10,000 bases of DNA from Theodoxus fluviatilis (GCA_034096865.1 JAWQFJ010018147.1:75001-85000), one strand, 5' to 3'. Positions 1-8,550 are shown, counted from the first letter of the stretch. Notes: a model not told the origin generated them from the letters alone. Made by a program: numbers and translations.

Positions 1-480
1 ACCTTGCTTCAAGGTCAAGGTCACAGGAGCTCTTCAAAGTTGGATTGTATACATATTTTGAAGTGACCTTGACCCTGAACTATGGAAGATAACTGTTTCA
101 AACTTAATAATTATGTGGGGCACATGTTATACTTTCATCATGAGACACATTTGGTCACATATCATCAAGGTCAAGGTCACTTTGACCCTTATGAAATGTG
201 ACCAAAATGGGGTAGTGAACCACTAAAAGTGACTATATCTCATGGTAGAAAGTGCCAATAAGCACCATTGTGCTTCCTATGTCTTGAATTAACAGCTTTG
301 TGTTGCATGACCTTGGATGACCTTGACCTTGGGTCAAGGTCACATGTATTTTGGTAGGAAAAATGTGTAAAGCATTTCTTTGTGTATGATGTCATTGGTA
401 GGTTTAGTTGTTTGACCTTGACCTTGAAGGTCACGGTCATATAAAGGTCAAGGTCAAGCATGTGAGTCGTATGGGCTTTG
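1..480. repeat. Degenerate repeat block rich in TCAAGGTCA
   Basis: The 9-mer TCAAGGTCA or its complement TGACCTTGA occurs exactly ten times: 9-17, 15-23, 64-72, 165-173, 171-179, 318-326, 334-342, 413-421, 419-427 and 448-456. Near matches such as TGAAGGTCA and TTGACCCTT lie between them. Several copies overlap as AAGGTCAAGGTCA, so the local unit is a 6-bp AGGTCA repeat, but clusters face both ways and are separated by unrelated AT-rich DNA. TCAAGGTCA is the known extended half-site for monomeric nuclear receptors (FTZ-F1/SF-1, ERR). Whether anything binds here is inference; a dispersed mollusc repeat that happens to contain the word is equally likely. The block may extend left of the window. 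Confidence 0.75.
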
Positions 481-1690
481 CCCTTCTTGTTCCTACTTTA
501 GCATTGCCTTCTTCTTATGCATGGTACCATAACTATGTCTACATGTGACGGACAACCAATATTTTCAGCAGTGCCAAAAGTCAAGTTGCCACCATTTTGC
601 ATGTCACAGGGTACATTCAGACGAGGCCAAAAAACGTGAAGCTATTCAGCCACTCTCCGAGGATCCTAGTTTTCACACACACAAATTCCAACTGGAGTCC
701 TATTTCTAAACTATCCTTGTTCCCAACAGGTTTCATTGAAGAGAAATGCATCGATACAAATGCTAACCTATTTGCAAACATTTTCTTTCAATGCTCCACA
801 CCGAGCATTGTATTCGGACAAGACAATACAAGGTTAAGTTCTTGGTCTCATTAACGTCCTAAAACGAATTTCACAACTACAACCCCCAGTCCTATAAGGT
901 GTTAAAGAAAATGAAACATAACACAGTTGACTTGTTTTTTTTAAATCCTACTTTAGTCAAAAGTAAATGTTGGTCATTCTAAGATCAAGTACAAAGTGTT
1001 TTTAATATTTTTCTTTGCTTACTTTGCATAAAATTCGCATGATTAGGATTTAGACTAATGAGCGGTTAGGAGTGGTACAGGATGTTAAGAGTTAAAATGT
1101 AGACTAGTTAAAATGGAGTTGATGGGATACAACTTACAAGATAAATGAAAGGTACACATTTTCCTCGCCTTTGTCAGGCACTATGTGTAGTTTACTTGAG
1201 AGGGGTGGGGGATAGAAGTGATGCTTAGACCTAAATATTGCCTTGCAACACAAATTCATTTTTGAACAAATGCCATGTACCTCCCATAATGTCCTCCCTA
1301 TAGGTTTGAGGCAAGAATAACTTGGGTAATCGTGTTTAGTTCTTACTCTTAACCAATTCTAGCGATTACTTGATCAATGACATTCCATAGCCTACAAATG
1401 CTGAAAGGCCATGAACTTGCTTACATACTTCATTCATTCCCTCTAGTAATCTTCAAGCCTTAATTCTCACCTGTTGGGTTACACAAACCTAGGACTGAGA
1501 AACAACAGCCATGTGCGGCAATATTCATCAAGTTTTGCACTTACAAATGGCGTCAAAATAACTTTCAATCTTGTCTCTTTACTTCTTTTTTCCCTTTGTG
1601 TTAATTAATTTCATACACTTGTTATTAAAAGGAAACATGCTTGGCCATTATATGGTATTCATAATCCGATTCCATGATAAAATCAGCAAC
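481..1690. other. AT-rich non-coding stretch, no feature seen
   Basis: No recognisable protein, RNA or tandem repeat was found. Open frames are short and look random. CpG is scarce: I counted five in 901-1500. It could be intron or intergenic DNA. Confidence 0.5.
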
Positions 1691-1713
1691 CACAAAGTCC
1701 TTTTCTTCCAACC

Positions 1714-1733
1714 TTTTATTATAAGTAATAAAA
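1714..1733. terminator. Palindromic, two-way polyadenylation signal candidate
   Basis: TTTTATTA (1714-1721) and TAATAAAA (1726-1733) form a perfect 8-bp inverted repeat around TAAG. This places AATAAA on the minus strand at 1715-1720 and on the plus strand at 1727-1732. The minus-strand copy lies about 155 nt downstream of a candidate stop codon at 1873-1875, a normal 3' UTR distance. No plus-strand gene end was recognised to its left, so the plus copy may be meaningless. AATAAA is frequent by chance in AT-rich DNA. Confidence 0.4.
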
Positions 1734-1872
1734 CAATGCATTCTGAATGTAAGATGCAGAATCAACTAGAAGTAACATCAGATTCAGATGAACACAGACA
1801 TGGGGAAAATATTTGCCGAAACGTCCACATTTCATTACCCATGAAGGTGTATGTCCACCCTTGGCTCACTGA

Positions 1873-1977
1873 CTAAGCATAGTACAAACCAGCTGCCACC
1901 TGATCACCACGGGCCTTCAGTCGTGCAGTAAATGGATAAAACGCAGTCATCTCTCCACTGGCTCGTCTCACTGCTGG
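1873..1977 (-). CDS. Possible short terminal exon, unknown product
   Basis: On the minus strand an open stretch of 34 codons runs from a TTAG (possible splice acceptor ending at 1978) to a TAG stop at 1873-1875. The last 25 residues, from a methionine at 1948-1950, include the stretch TARLKARGDQVAAGLYYA. The composition looks protein-like and the segment is more GC-rich than its left flank. A minus-strand AATAAA lies about 155 nt downstream, and a CpG-rich block lies immediately upstream. I do not recognise the family. The acceptor lacks a strong pyrimidine tract. It could be chance; only the combination of a stop, a poly(A) signal and a CpG-rich neighbour makes it worth listing. Confidence 0.25.
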   Translation of the reverse strand, partial: PAVRRASGEMTAFYPFTARLKARGDQVAAGLYYA

Positions 1978-1984
1978 CTAACCA

Positions 1985-2560
1985 TAGAAATATACAACGA
2001 TTTCGTTAACTTCCTGTGTCCGTGGAGCCAACTTGAAAGGCGATGCAGGACTGGCTATTCAAGGGAGACCACTTTTGTCGTCTTCTTGACCCCGCTTGAA
2101 TCCTGTCGATTTCCAAAAAACGTAACGCGCGCAATTGTTTCGACCGTAGCAATTTCAACACTAACTTGCACCAACGACATCCAGTTTCCTGCACTATTGT
2201 CGTTTCCCAGCAACCTATTAAGTGGAAGCTAAAGTAACTGCCAACTCCTGTTAAACACTTAAGTCGTTTCCCAGCGTGACATTCGAAGCTGAACATCTGT
2301 GGAGACGATGTTCAAGTACAACACGGATGTTGCAATGTTACGCTCGCGGTCAAATACGACAGATAATATTTCCGTCCACATTCCCCTGTGAAAATCAACC
2401 CGCACCATAGTTTATTCCCGTCTGCACGCAAGGACTACTAATACGTGCTTTTCGACACGTCGTGAAACACGTGACTCGACACGCGATGGTCCGACGTTTA
2501 GACATCGAGTTCCAAGTCCTTTTTCTAATGCTGCCCAGCCGCACGATGAGGCTCCAAAAC
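1985..2560. promoter_or_regulatory. CpG-rich block, candidate promoter or 5' region
   Basis: I counted about 42 CpG dinucleotides in 1981-2580 against about 5 in 901-1500, an equal length. The block includes CG-dense runs near 2121-2131 and 2341-2348 and at 2450-2500. In animals such CpG-retaining islands in a depleted background usually mark promoters, first exons, or young transposons that have not yet decayed. The 13-mer GTCGTTTCCCAGC occurs twice, at 2199-2211 and 2263-2275. A minus-strand frame of 96 codons (2006-2296) covers part of it but resembles nothing I know. Transcription direction cannot be decided from the sequence. Confidence 0.4.
2468..2475. promoter_or_regulatory. E-box CACGTGAC within the CpG-rich block
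   Basis: CACGTGAC reads GTCACGTG on the minus strand, the classical bHLH-zip site (USF, MITF/TFEB class). It lies in the densest CpG part of the block, between two further ACGT-containing words (2457-2462 and 2480-2484). Binding is inferred from the motif only. Confidence 0.3.
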
Positions 2561-2579
2561 GACTCTTAAATCTGGTTAG

Positions 2580-3470
2580 GTTTCTCAATCAAAATTAATT
2601 GGAATCACGTACAATGGGGTATGATATGGTTAACGTTCTAGTTACGACCTATTTCCTCAGACTTCTTTTCAAAGCAACATATAGTACCGGCTGCACATTT
2701 TTCTTTCGCTGCTTTCGTGCATCATATACCAAACGAAAAATGACTTATAATGAAGGATTCATTTCCAATATCCTGTCTGAAAGTGCCAGAAGGCATATTT
2801 AGCATGTTATGATGAGCAGATAATATAAGGAGCATTGCCCAAAATTAATCTGGAAACTTCATCTGTATTCTCAATTCTTCTCTGGCTAAAAACTAGGATT
2901 GTCTTTCAATATCTTGCACTTATATATACATGTGCCTTAAAAGTGAGCTATAACAAGCATTTGCACATTCTTCAAGATAAAGAGAAGGACTGCCTGCTCA
3001 CAAGAAAACCAGTGTTTTAATAAGACATGAAGAGTAATGGACACAATTTACCCAGTGAGGAGTTGAACAGCTAGCTACTTGCATCTTGAAAATGAAGCCA
3101 CTTATACATGGGTGGAGGAATGTACATCAGTCAAATCTGTCACACATCACTGGAATACTACATCATGTCTTCTTCCTGTAAAGAGTTGCCATCTATTGGG
3201 AAAATGTGGAAAACTTCAGGTGAGCTCATGTCCATCTAACAAGTTGGCCTCGTGTGAATTACACAGTGCATGAATAGTTATTTTCAAACAATTAAGTTCC
3301 ACTTTCAAGTTACTTTTGCAACAAAAAAATTTCCCATCATCAACCAACACATAATGCAAACATATCTGAAATGAGTTTTTTGTACACAGGTGTTGGCATA
3401 TAGTGAATGAGCATTCCTAAAAGAATGCACTCTATGGTGGATTTACACACAAATTCATTAGTATTGCCAA
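2580..3470. other. AT-rich stretch, nothing recognised
   Basis: Only short random-looking open frames are present. I found no domain, tandem repeat, tRNA or clear splice-bounded exon on either strand. Confidence 0.45.
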
Positions 3471-3513
3471 CACATATACATGCATGCATGCATGCACACA
3501 CACATGCACATGC
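3471..3513. repeat. Mixed CA / TGCA microsatellite
   Basis: An alternating purine-pyrimidine tract made of CACATATACA, then TGCATGCATGCATGC, then CACACACACATGCACATGC. Short open frames across it (for example a His/Ala-rich one) are products of the repeat. Confidence 0.9.
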
Positions 3514-3718
3514 AGCACAGCCACATCTAGTCCATGAGTACCCCATTCAGACACACAAGCAAAGCCCATCAGAAGCTCTCCTTACAGTGACAAGACAGAG
3601 ATGCTTCAGACATTGAGAAGAACTGCACAAGGACAGATATGGACAAGGTCAACAAAGATGCCACAGACACGCACAGCATGTATTCCCAGCAAAGATAAAC
3701 ACACTGAGAAGTAAAATG

Positions 3719-3880
3719 CATACATGCACACATCAGACGCACACTTTATACATGCACACATCAGACGCACACTTTATACATACACACATCAGACGCACAC
3801 TTTATACATGCACACATCAGACGCACACTTTATACATGCACACATCAGATGCACACATCAGACGCACACTTTATACATGG
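3719..3880. repeat. 28-bp minisatellite, about 5.5 copies
   Basis: The unit reads ATACATGCACACATCAGA followed by CGCACACTTT. CATCAG starts at 3731, 3759, 3787, 3815, 3843 and 3856, giving four steps of exactly 28 and one of 13. The 3843 copy is truncated and carries GAT in place of GAC. Full copies are almost identical (one TGCACA to TACACA change), so the array is young or homogenised. There are no unique spacers, so it is not a CRISPR array. Open frames through it (repeated SDAHFIH and RRTLYT) arise because the unit has no stops; 28 is not a multiple of three, so reading frame is not preserved between copies. Confidence 0.95.
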
Positions 3881-4010
3881 ACAGAGCAAGTGGAGAGAGG
3901 CCTGTGACAAGATAGCAGACCAGCATGTGTCTCTGCTCTACCAGAGTTCCACCACCAGCTGAAACACTCTCTCCATTGCTGTCTGCCACAACTGTGTCCA
4001 CTGTCCTTCA

Positions 4011-4712
4011 CAGACTGCATTCTAAGGCTAAATACTATAGGTTTCATCATACAAAAGCATCAGACTGCATTCTACAGCCCGGACACTGCAGCTTTCTTCA
4101 CACAAGAGTCTCACATGCAGCATTCTACAGCCCGGACACTGCAGCTTTCTTCACACAAGAGTCTCACATGCAGCATTCTACAGCCTAGACTGTACAGCTT
4201 GCACCACACAAAACTCTCAGACTTCACTCTACTGCCTAGGCACTGCAGCTTCCTTCACACAAGAGCCTCACAGACGGTACTCTACAGCCTAGACACTGTA
4301 GCTTTCTTCACACAAGAACCTCACATGCAGCACTCTACAGCCTAGACACTGCAGCTTCCTTCACACAAGAGTCTCACATGCAGCATTCTACAGCCTAGAC
4401 TGTACAGCTTGCACCACACAAAACTCTCAAGACTGCACTCTACAGCCTAGGCACCAGCTTCCTTCACACAAGAGCCTAGACTGTACAGCTTGCATCACAA
4501 AAAATTCTCACAAACTGCACTCTACAACCTAGGCACTGCAGCTTACACCACAAAAAAATGCTTCATAGACTGCGTTCTACAGCCAAGAATAGACACTGCA
4601 GCTTTCTTCTAACAAAAGCTTCACATAAGCATTCTACAGCCTAGGCACTGCGGCTTCCTTTTAACAAAAACGTCACATAAGCATTCTACAGCCTAGATAC
4701 CACAGCTTCCTT
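4011..4712. repeat. ~52-bp minisatellite, left part, with higher-order period
   Basis: Each monomer contains a TCACATGCAG-like start, CATTCTACAGCCTAG, ACACTGCAGC, then TTTCTTCACACAAGAGTC. About 13 copies occur here, with a period of 51-53 bp. Two subtypes alternate: one with CTTCCTTCACACAAGAG and one with TTGCACCACACAAAACTC. The 78-bp block at 4141-4218 recurs at 4351-4428 with a single difference (offset 210), a four-monomer higher-order unit. Copies become more diverged, with A-rich insertions and a partial deletion near 4480, toward the right. No stable coding capacity is expected, although stops are sparse in some frames. Confidence 0.92.
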
Positions 4713-4984
4713 CATTTGTTGACTCCAGCCAAAAACCAAGGCTACAGCAAAATGTTGTTATGTTGTACTGTTATGTGGGGATTATCTTCAGCCGTGGTAA
4801 GCTCCTAACATAACAACTGGCATTCTCTGGAGACAGAGATCAAATCCCCTGAAGACAGAGTGTGGCTGCCTAGTATATCGTATATGGCGGGGTGTTCAAA
4901 AACAGTCACACACGCAATCATCTCACCCACTTGGGTGATCCTGGGAGTGTTTAGCCCAGGTACGCAACAACAACAACAAACAAA
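4713..4984 (+). mobile_element. tRNA-derived SINE-like insertion inside the minisatellite
   Basis: About 270 bp of unrelated sequence splits the 52-bp array, which resumes with AACAAAAGCCTCACATAAGC. Several features suggest a SINE on the plus strand. There is a tRNA-like 5' part with GGGGATTATCTTCAGCCGTGG (4777 onward, D-arm/A-box-like) and GATCAAATCC at 4838-4847, which matches the pol III B box GTTCGANTCC at eight of ten positions. A body follows, and then a (CAA)n tail at 4965-4984. Just before the tail are two compact inverted repeats: TCACCC/GGGTGA (4923-4938) and CCTGGG/CCCAGG (4940-4960). The exact left edge and target-site duplications could not be fixed; the left limit is where the monomer pattern breaks. 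I do not recognise the family. Confidence 0.55.
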
Positions 4985-5170
4985 AGCCTCACATAAGCAT
5001 TTCACAGCCTACACACCACAGCTTGCACCACAAAAAAGCTCTATAGCCTGCATTTACAGTCTAGACACAGATACCTTTAACAAAAGCATCATATGCAGCA
5101 TTCTACAGCCTAGCAGCTTCCCTCTACTAAAGCCTCATATGCAGCATTCTACAGCCTAAACACTACAGCT
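4985..5170. repeat. ~52-bp minisatellite, right part
   Basis: The array resumes after the insert with about four diverged monomers, recognised by CATAAGCATTTCACAGCCTA, CATATGCAGCATTCTACAGC (twice) and CACTACAGCTTCTG. Spacing is less regular than on the left, with short internal deletions. The array ends near 5170, where the text loses all similarity to the unit. Confidence 0.85.
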
Positions 5171-5490
5171 TCTGATCAAATTCCCTATCACAGAAGTGCA
5201 TCAACCACGGAAGCCGACCGTGTACTCCACTACCAATCCACCAACAGATATCACAATAGGGTGAATCCACCTTGAGCCAACACCGGATAAGCACAGCAAC
5301 TCCAAGCACATTGCAGCTAATACTCACGTTGCAGTTTGAGACAGTCACAAATCAGTAATTCCAATTGCAAGGTTACAATAAGCACAGCATGGCTATGGGA
5401 ATTCAATACGGAGGATAAGTTCCAAACAGACTTACAGTAACACCTAACATTAAGGTTACTAGAAGTCCTGCTTCCTACCAACTGGGCACA
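5171..5490. other. Unique sequence, no gene recognised
   Basis: Two minus-strand frames of 61 and 65 codons overlap here. A GTGAGT (minus, near 5328) follows one of them like a splice donor. The translations are Cys/Leu-rich but match no family I know, so no exon is called. Confidence 0.35.
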
Positions 5491-5531
5491 AAACTCAAAC
5501 ATACACAAACTCAAACATACACAAACTCAAA
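5491..5531. repeat. 16-bp tandem repeat, 2.6 copies
   Basis: AAACTCAAACATACAC occurs at 5491-5506 and 5507-5522, and its first nine bases recur at 5523-5531, with no mismatch. It is a short, very recent duplication. Confidence 0.95.
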
Positions 5532-5718
5532 TTATTATAAGTGATGGGAATGCAAAGAGTTCTCACTTTGAACCCATAGCTTAGTGCATTGATTTTAACA
5601 TGAACTTCATCACCAACTCACTTCAACAGAAGAAGGGCAGATTTCATCTGTGCAAAAGAAAGCAGCGAGTGGTGTGCTGGAGAGGTAAAATGGTAGAGAG
5701 AACAATCATGACAGAAGG

Positions 5719-5878
<160 letters not shown>

Positions 5879-5879
5879 T

Positions 5880-7063
5880 ATAATCTGACCAAAAAATGCA
5901 ATCAAATGCAAGATAAAACTTGGTGTGTACATCAACAGTAACAAGTAACAGATACAGGAATCTGACTGAAGGCACAAGAACTCCAAACAAGCGCATTCAA
6001 AGGGAATCGGATCCAACAAACAACAAACAATCCCTGTGCAACTTTCATCTGCTCCTCCTCACGTACACCACTCAAACAAGACCAGTAAGCACCCACATCA
6101 TTAAGCAATGCCTCCACCCTCAACATTATGCCAAACGCAACTTGAGAAAGTAGTTTTGAGGCAAGACTCATGCATAAGACCTCCAAAAGCTGCACCTGAA
6201 CTCGGCAACTTCACAAATCCAGCCCAGTTCTTTGGTCCTCCATTCATCCAAGCTCAAAGAGAATGCACTTCCCTCACAAATACAAATAAACAATTCAGAT
6301 ATACAGAGGAGACTACCTATAGTGAGGACATGCACCAATAAATACTTGTCCCTTTCTGTCAATGTCACCCTGATGTTGCAGCTGCCATATTTGTCTGCCA
6401 ATTATGTACATTTTTACTCAACAAGCAATTCATGAGAAACATTTGAATCTAAAAAGTCACAACCTCCTCAGCATGCAAGGAAGGCTGTATGCTGAGAGGT
6501 TACTCATTTCCCACACTCTCCACCAGCAAAAGTTTCAAGTAGAGATATGCCAAAAAGACCAGTTGGGTTCTGGTGTATCAAAGTGAGATTTCAAATCATT
6601 TCATACTCATACAATGTGGCAAGAAATAGCTCCCCATTATCTTAACATGTAAAATGTTTTTATATTTTTTATAGTTTTTATAGGGAGCTGGAATTTGAAG
6701 AAAGATTTCATCAAGTTCAGTATATAAATTCCTGACAATCACAATCCAAAAATTCACTTGTTAACATGGTAAAATAGAGCAACAAGTTTTGATAATTAGC
6801 TGTGTAATTCTTAATGACCACCAGAAAGCAAGTTTTGTAGTTATGAAACATTTCACAGGAGTGTTCACCAATTGATTGGAAAAATACCAATGGAGTAAGA
6901 CCCAAGTGAGGTCAGTACAGTTGCACAAAAACAAATGGGATGCACCAATGGAAGAGCCATCGCCATATAGGAAACTGCACACTCTGCAAAGCCACGAAAC
7001 ATGGAATCAATGAAAACGGGGTGACATAGTGTGGCACAGAGACAAACTAAAATAGTATTCTTG
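5880..7063. other. Unique sequence, no gene recognised
   Basis: About 1.2 kb with overlapping short frames of 60-87 codons on both strands, none with a recognisable domain, splice setting or codon pattern. Local AT-rich runs occur at 6650-6685. It is plausibly intergenic DNA or 3' flank. Confidence 0.45.
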
Positions 7064-7069
7064 TTTATT
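7064..7069 (-). terminator. Minus-strand AATAAA, candidate 3' end of the SAM-domain gene
   Basis: TTTATT on the plus strand reads AATAAA on the minus strand. It is the first canonical hexamer I see downstream of the minus-strand stop codon at 8413, which would give a 3' UTR of about 1.34 kb. This assignment is inference from position. The hexamer could be fortuitous, or a variant signal nearer the stop may be used. Confidence 0.3.
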
Positions 7070-7091
7070 CATCTGGAATTCTGGAATGCAA

Positions 7092-7121
7092 GGGGTGGGG
7101 GGGGGGGGGGGGGGGGGGAGG

Positions 7122-7194
<73 letters not shown>
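7092..7194. repeat. G22 run followed by (GA)35
   Basis: GGGGT is followed by an uninterrupted 22-base G run (7097-7118), then AGGGAG-like bases, then pure GA from 7125 to 7194. This is about 100 bp of nearly pure purine on the plus strand. It can form a G-quadruplex and a triplex. If the minus-strand gene extends this far, its transcript would carry (UC)35 and C22. The G/C run length is prone to sequencing error. Confidence 0.97.
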
Positions 7195-7199
<5 letters not shown>

Positions 7200-8179
7200 T
7201 CCAGGAACACCTTGAAGTCCAAGCGCACACAGAACTGCTTGGTGCAGAGACACTGCTGTCATGGTGGAGGGGGTGGGTTTGGGTTTGTGGAAGAGTGTGT
7301 GTTGGGAGGGGGGATGAAGCACAAAGCCATCTCCAAGGAAGAAATATCATTTCACACGTGGCATTGCTGCTCCACACCCTCCTTAGCAGGAACCCTGGCC
7401 ATATGGCTTTGGGGGCCCCCTCCAGTGGCTCAATGTGGGCAGCCCCAAGCATTAAATGCCACTGGGCGTACGAATGGCAAGTAAAGGAGGGAAGGGAAAT
7501 TGCATTCGGAGGGAACGGTCTAGTGGGGAAAGATGGGTAAATGAATCAGAAAGTGAGTGCTAGTTTCTGTTTATCTAAGGTGACATTTCATTTCTTCAAA
7601 TCCAGACATTTGCATTCTATGCACACTACATACACAGAGGCTGACATACACAAAATGTAATTAAACATATCCAGAATTACCTGTCCATTAAAACCTTTGA
7701 AGCTCCCCCAAGCAATTGCACATTCCTAAACAAGGAGAAAATGATGATCTCGCTGTAGGTCAAAGGGGGGGGGATCTTCCCAAGACAGTGGAATCCATCT
7801 GTCTCAGTCCAAAATCACAACAAGCTGTCCTTGCTAGGATCTTCCTTAGGGAGGGCTTCAAAACAGCGCTGCATACCTATCTGCGGAAGGCCTGCATTGT
7901 CACTTCGAGGATAGTCTCCAAATGTCTGCCGAGACAGCTGCACAATCCCATAAAGACTCCACACAGACAAAGATGAGAGTCTTGCATACAAGAAATTATT
8001 CAACAAATTCGCAGACTCCAACAGCCAATAAAGTGCCTGCAGAGGTCTCCAGACTGCCTTTCACTGCTTTGACTACACATGTACAAAGCCTGGGACATCC
8101 AAGCCTGGGACTACAAAAGCCTAGAAGAGTCTACAGTGGTCTACTGAAGCCTCGAGTGCCTATAGGAGACAGAAGTTTA

Positions 8180-8208
8180 CTACAGACCTCATAATCGTAG
8201 GTCTGTAG
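8180..8208. repeat. Perfect 10-bp inverted repeat (hairpin)
   Basis: CTACAGACCT (8180-8189) and AGGTCTGTAG (8199-8208) are exact complements around the 9-base loop CATAATCGT. Read on the plus strand, the loop region CTCATAATC resembles the anticodon loop of elongator tRNA-Met, but no D arm, T arm or acceptor pairing accompanies it. It may be a structural element of the putative 3' UTR or chance. Confidence 0.7.
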
Positions 8209-8303
8209 AGGCCCAGCAGGAACATAAGAGTGCATTTGGGAGCCTAGAGATGTTGTGCAGAAGCCCTAACATCTTAAAAGTGACTGGAGAAGCTTAGTTA
8301 GAT

Positions 8304-8359
8304 GCCTAGAATGACTAGGCAGGCTGTGTTGGCCTGGAATGACTTGGCAGGCTGAAGTG
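8304..8359. repeat. 28-bp tandem duplication
   Basis: The unit GCCTAGAATGACTAGGCAGG plus eight bases (8304-8331) is followed by a copy at 8332-8359 with five differences. A weak third copy starts with GCCAAGAAAGG at 8360. Each unit contains the inverted pair CCTAG/CTAGG in its first copy. Confidence 0.85.
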
Positions 8360-8412
8360 GCCAAGAAAGGTCTGCAGGAGCCTGGGGTCCATTGCAATTG
8401 CACCCAGGCACA

Positions 8413-8550
8413 TCAGTGGAAGCTCTGCTGGTAGGCAGCCTGCAGGTTCTGCACATGGCGGTTGATTTTAAGGGCGGGGCCCAGCTTGATGGACAGGCCT
8501 GTCAGCACGTCACTCCTCTTCATCAGCAGTAGAGACCGCCCATCTATCTC
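8413..8550 (-). CDS. SAM-domain protein, C-terminal exon (SAMD1/SAMD13-like)
   Basis: This 45-codon minus-strand exon ends in TGA (8413-8415) and encodes the second half of a sterile alpha motif domain followed by a short tail. Residues 1-10 read [10 protein letters not shown], residues 14-19 DVLTGL and residues 21-29 IKLGPALKI. These are the hallmark words of the SAM class found in SAMD1 (atherin), SAMD13, polycomb-type MBT proteins and related chromatin factors; [16 protein letters not shown] points most closely to SAMD1/SAMD13. Such SAM domains polymerise or pair with other SAM domains, and SAMD1 acts in the nucleus at unmethylated CpG islands through a separate N-terminal winged helix, which is not visible here. 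The domain starts mid-fold, so an upstream exon must supply helices 1-2 (the usual ...FxxQ before EIDG). The protein ends 16 residues after LKI, which fits a C-terminal SAM. One oddity is Asn at residue 30, where relatives usually have Tyr. Phase is 0 at the acceptor. Upstream exons are outside the window. Confidence 0.9.
   Translation of the reverse strand, partial: EIDGRSLLLMKRSDVLTGLSIKLGPALKINRHVQNLQAAYQQSFH

Larger units (their letters stand above)
7195..8412 (-). other. Possible 3' UTR of the SAM-domain gene
   Basis: The region lies directly downstream of the minus-strand stop at 8413-8415, with no recognisable coding sequence. At least its right end must be transcribed as UTR if the exon is real. 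The left limit is unknown. It holds a hairpin at 8180-8208, a 28-bp duplication at 8304-8359, and a diffuse series of AGCCTGGGAC/AGCCTAG words from 8085 to 8370 that recall the word found in the distant 52-bp minisatellite. Confidence 0.4.

Noticed and set aside
2006..2296. 96-codon minus-strand gene in the CpG-rich block
   Set aside because: The translation resembles no family, and CpG-rich DNA favours long frames by chance. It is kept only as part of the CpG-rich block.
3719..3880. CRISPR array
   Set aside because: Repeats are directly tandem with no unique spacers, in eukaryotic-type DNA.
3716..3915. Repetitive His/Thr-rich open frames
   Set aside because: They come from the 28-bp minisatellite. 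The unit is not a multiple of three, so no repeated peptide is under selection.
5163..5514. Minus-strand exon ending at a GTGAGT donor near 5328
   Set aside because: No recognisable protein, no matching acceptor of quality, and overlapping frames that look equally random.
7007..7540. Open frames with poly-Gly/poly-Arg-Glu or poly-Pro/poly-Ser-Leu, up to 169 codons
   Set aside because: They are produced by the G22(GA)35 tract, which has no stops in most frames. The flanking translation matches no family.
7716..7976. LINE reverse-transcriptase C-terminal tail (DLPKTVE ... GFKTALHTYLRKA)
   Set aside because: The words recall the common LP...FK..L..YL tail of non-LTR elements, but nothing upstream looks like reverse transcriptase and spacing is wrong. 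It is too weak to call.
8027..8032. Plus-strand AATAAA as a gene end
   Set aside because: No plus-strand coding sequence or exon is seen upstream, and the local evidence favours minus-strand transcription.
8160..8225. tRNA-Met gene
   Set aside because: Only an anticodon-arm-like hairpin is present; no T-arm GTTCGA, D arm or acceptor pairing.
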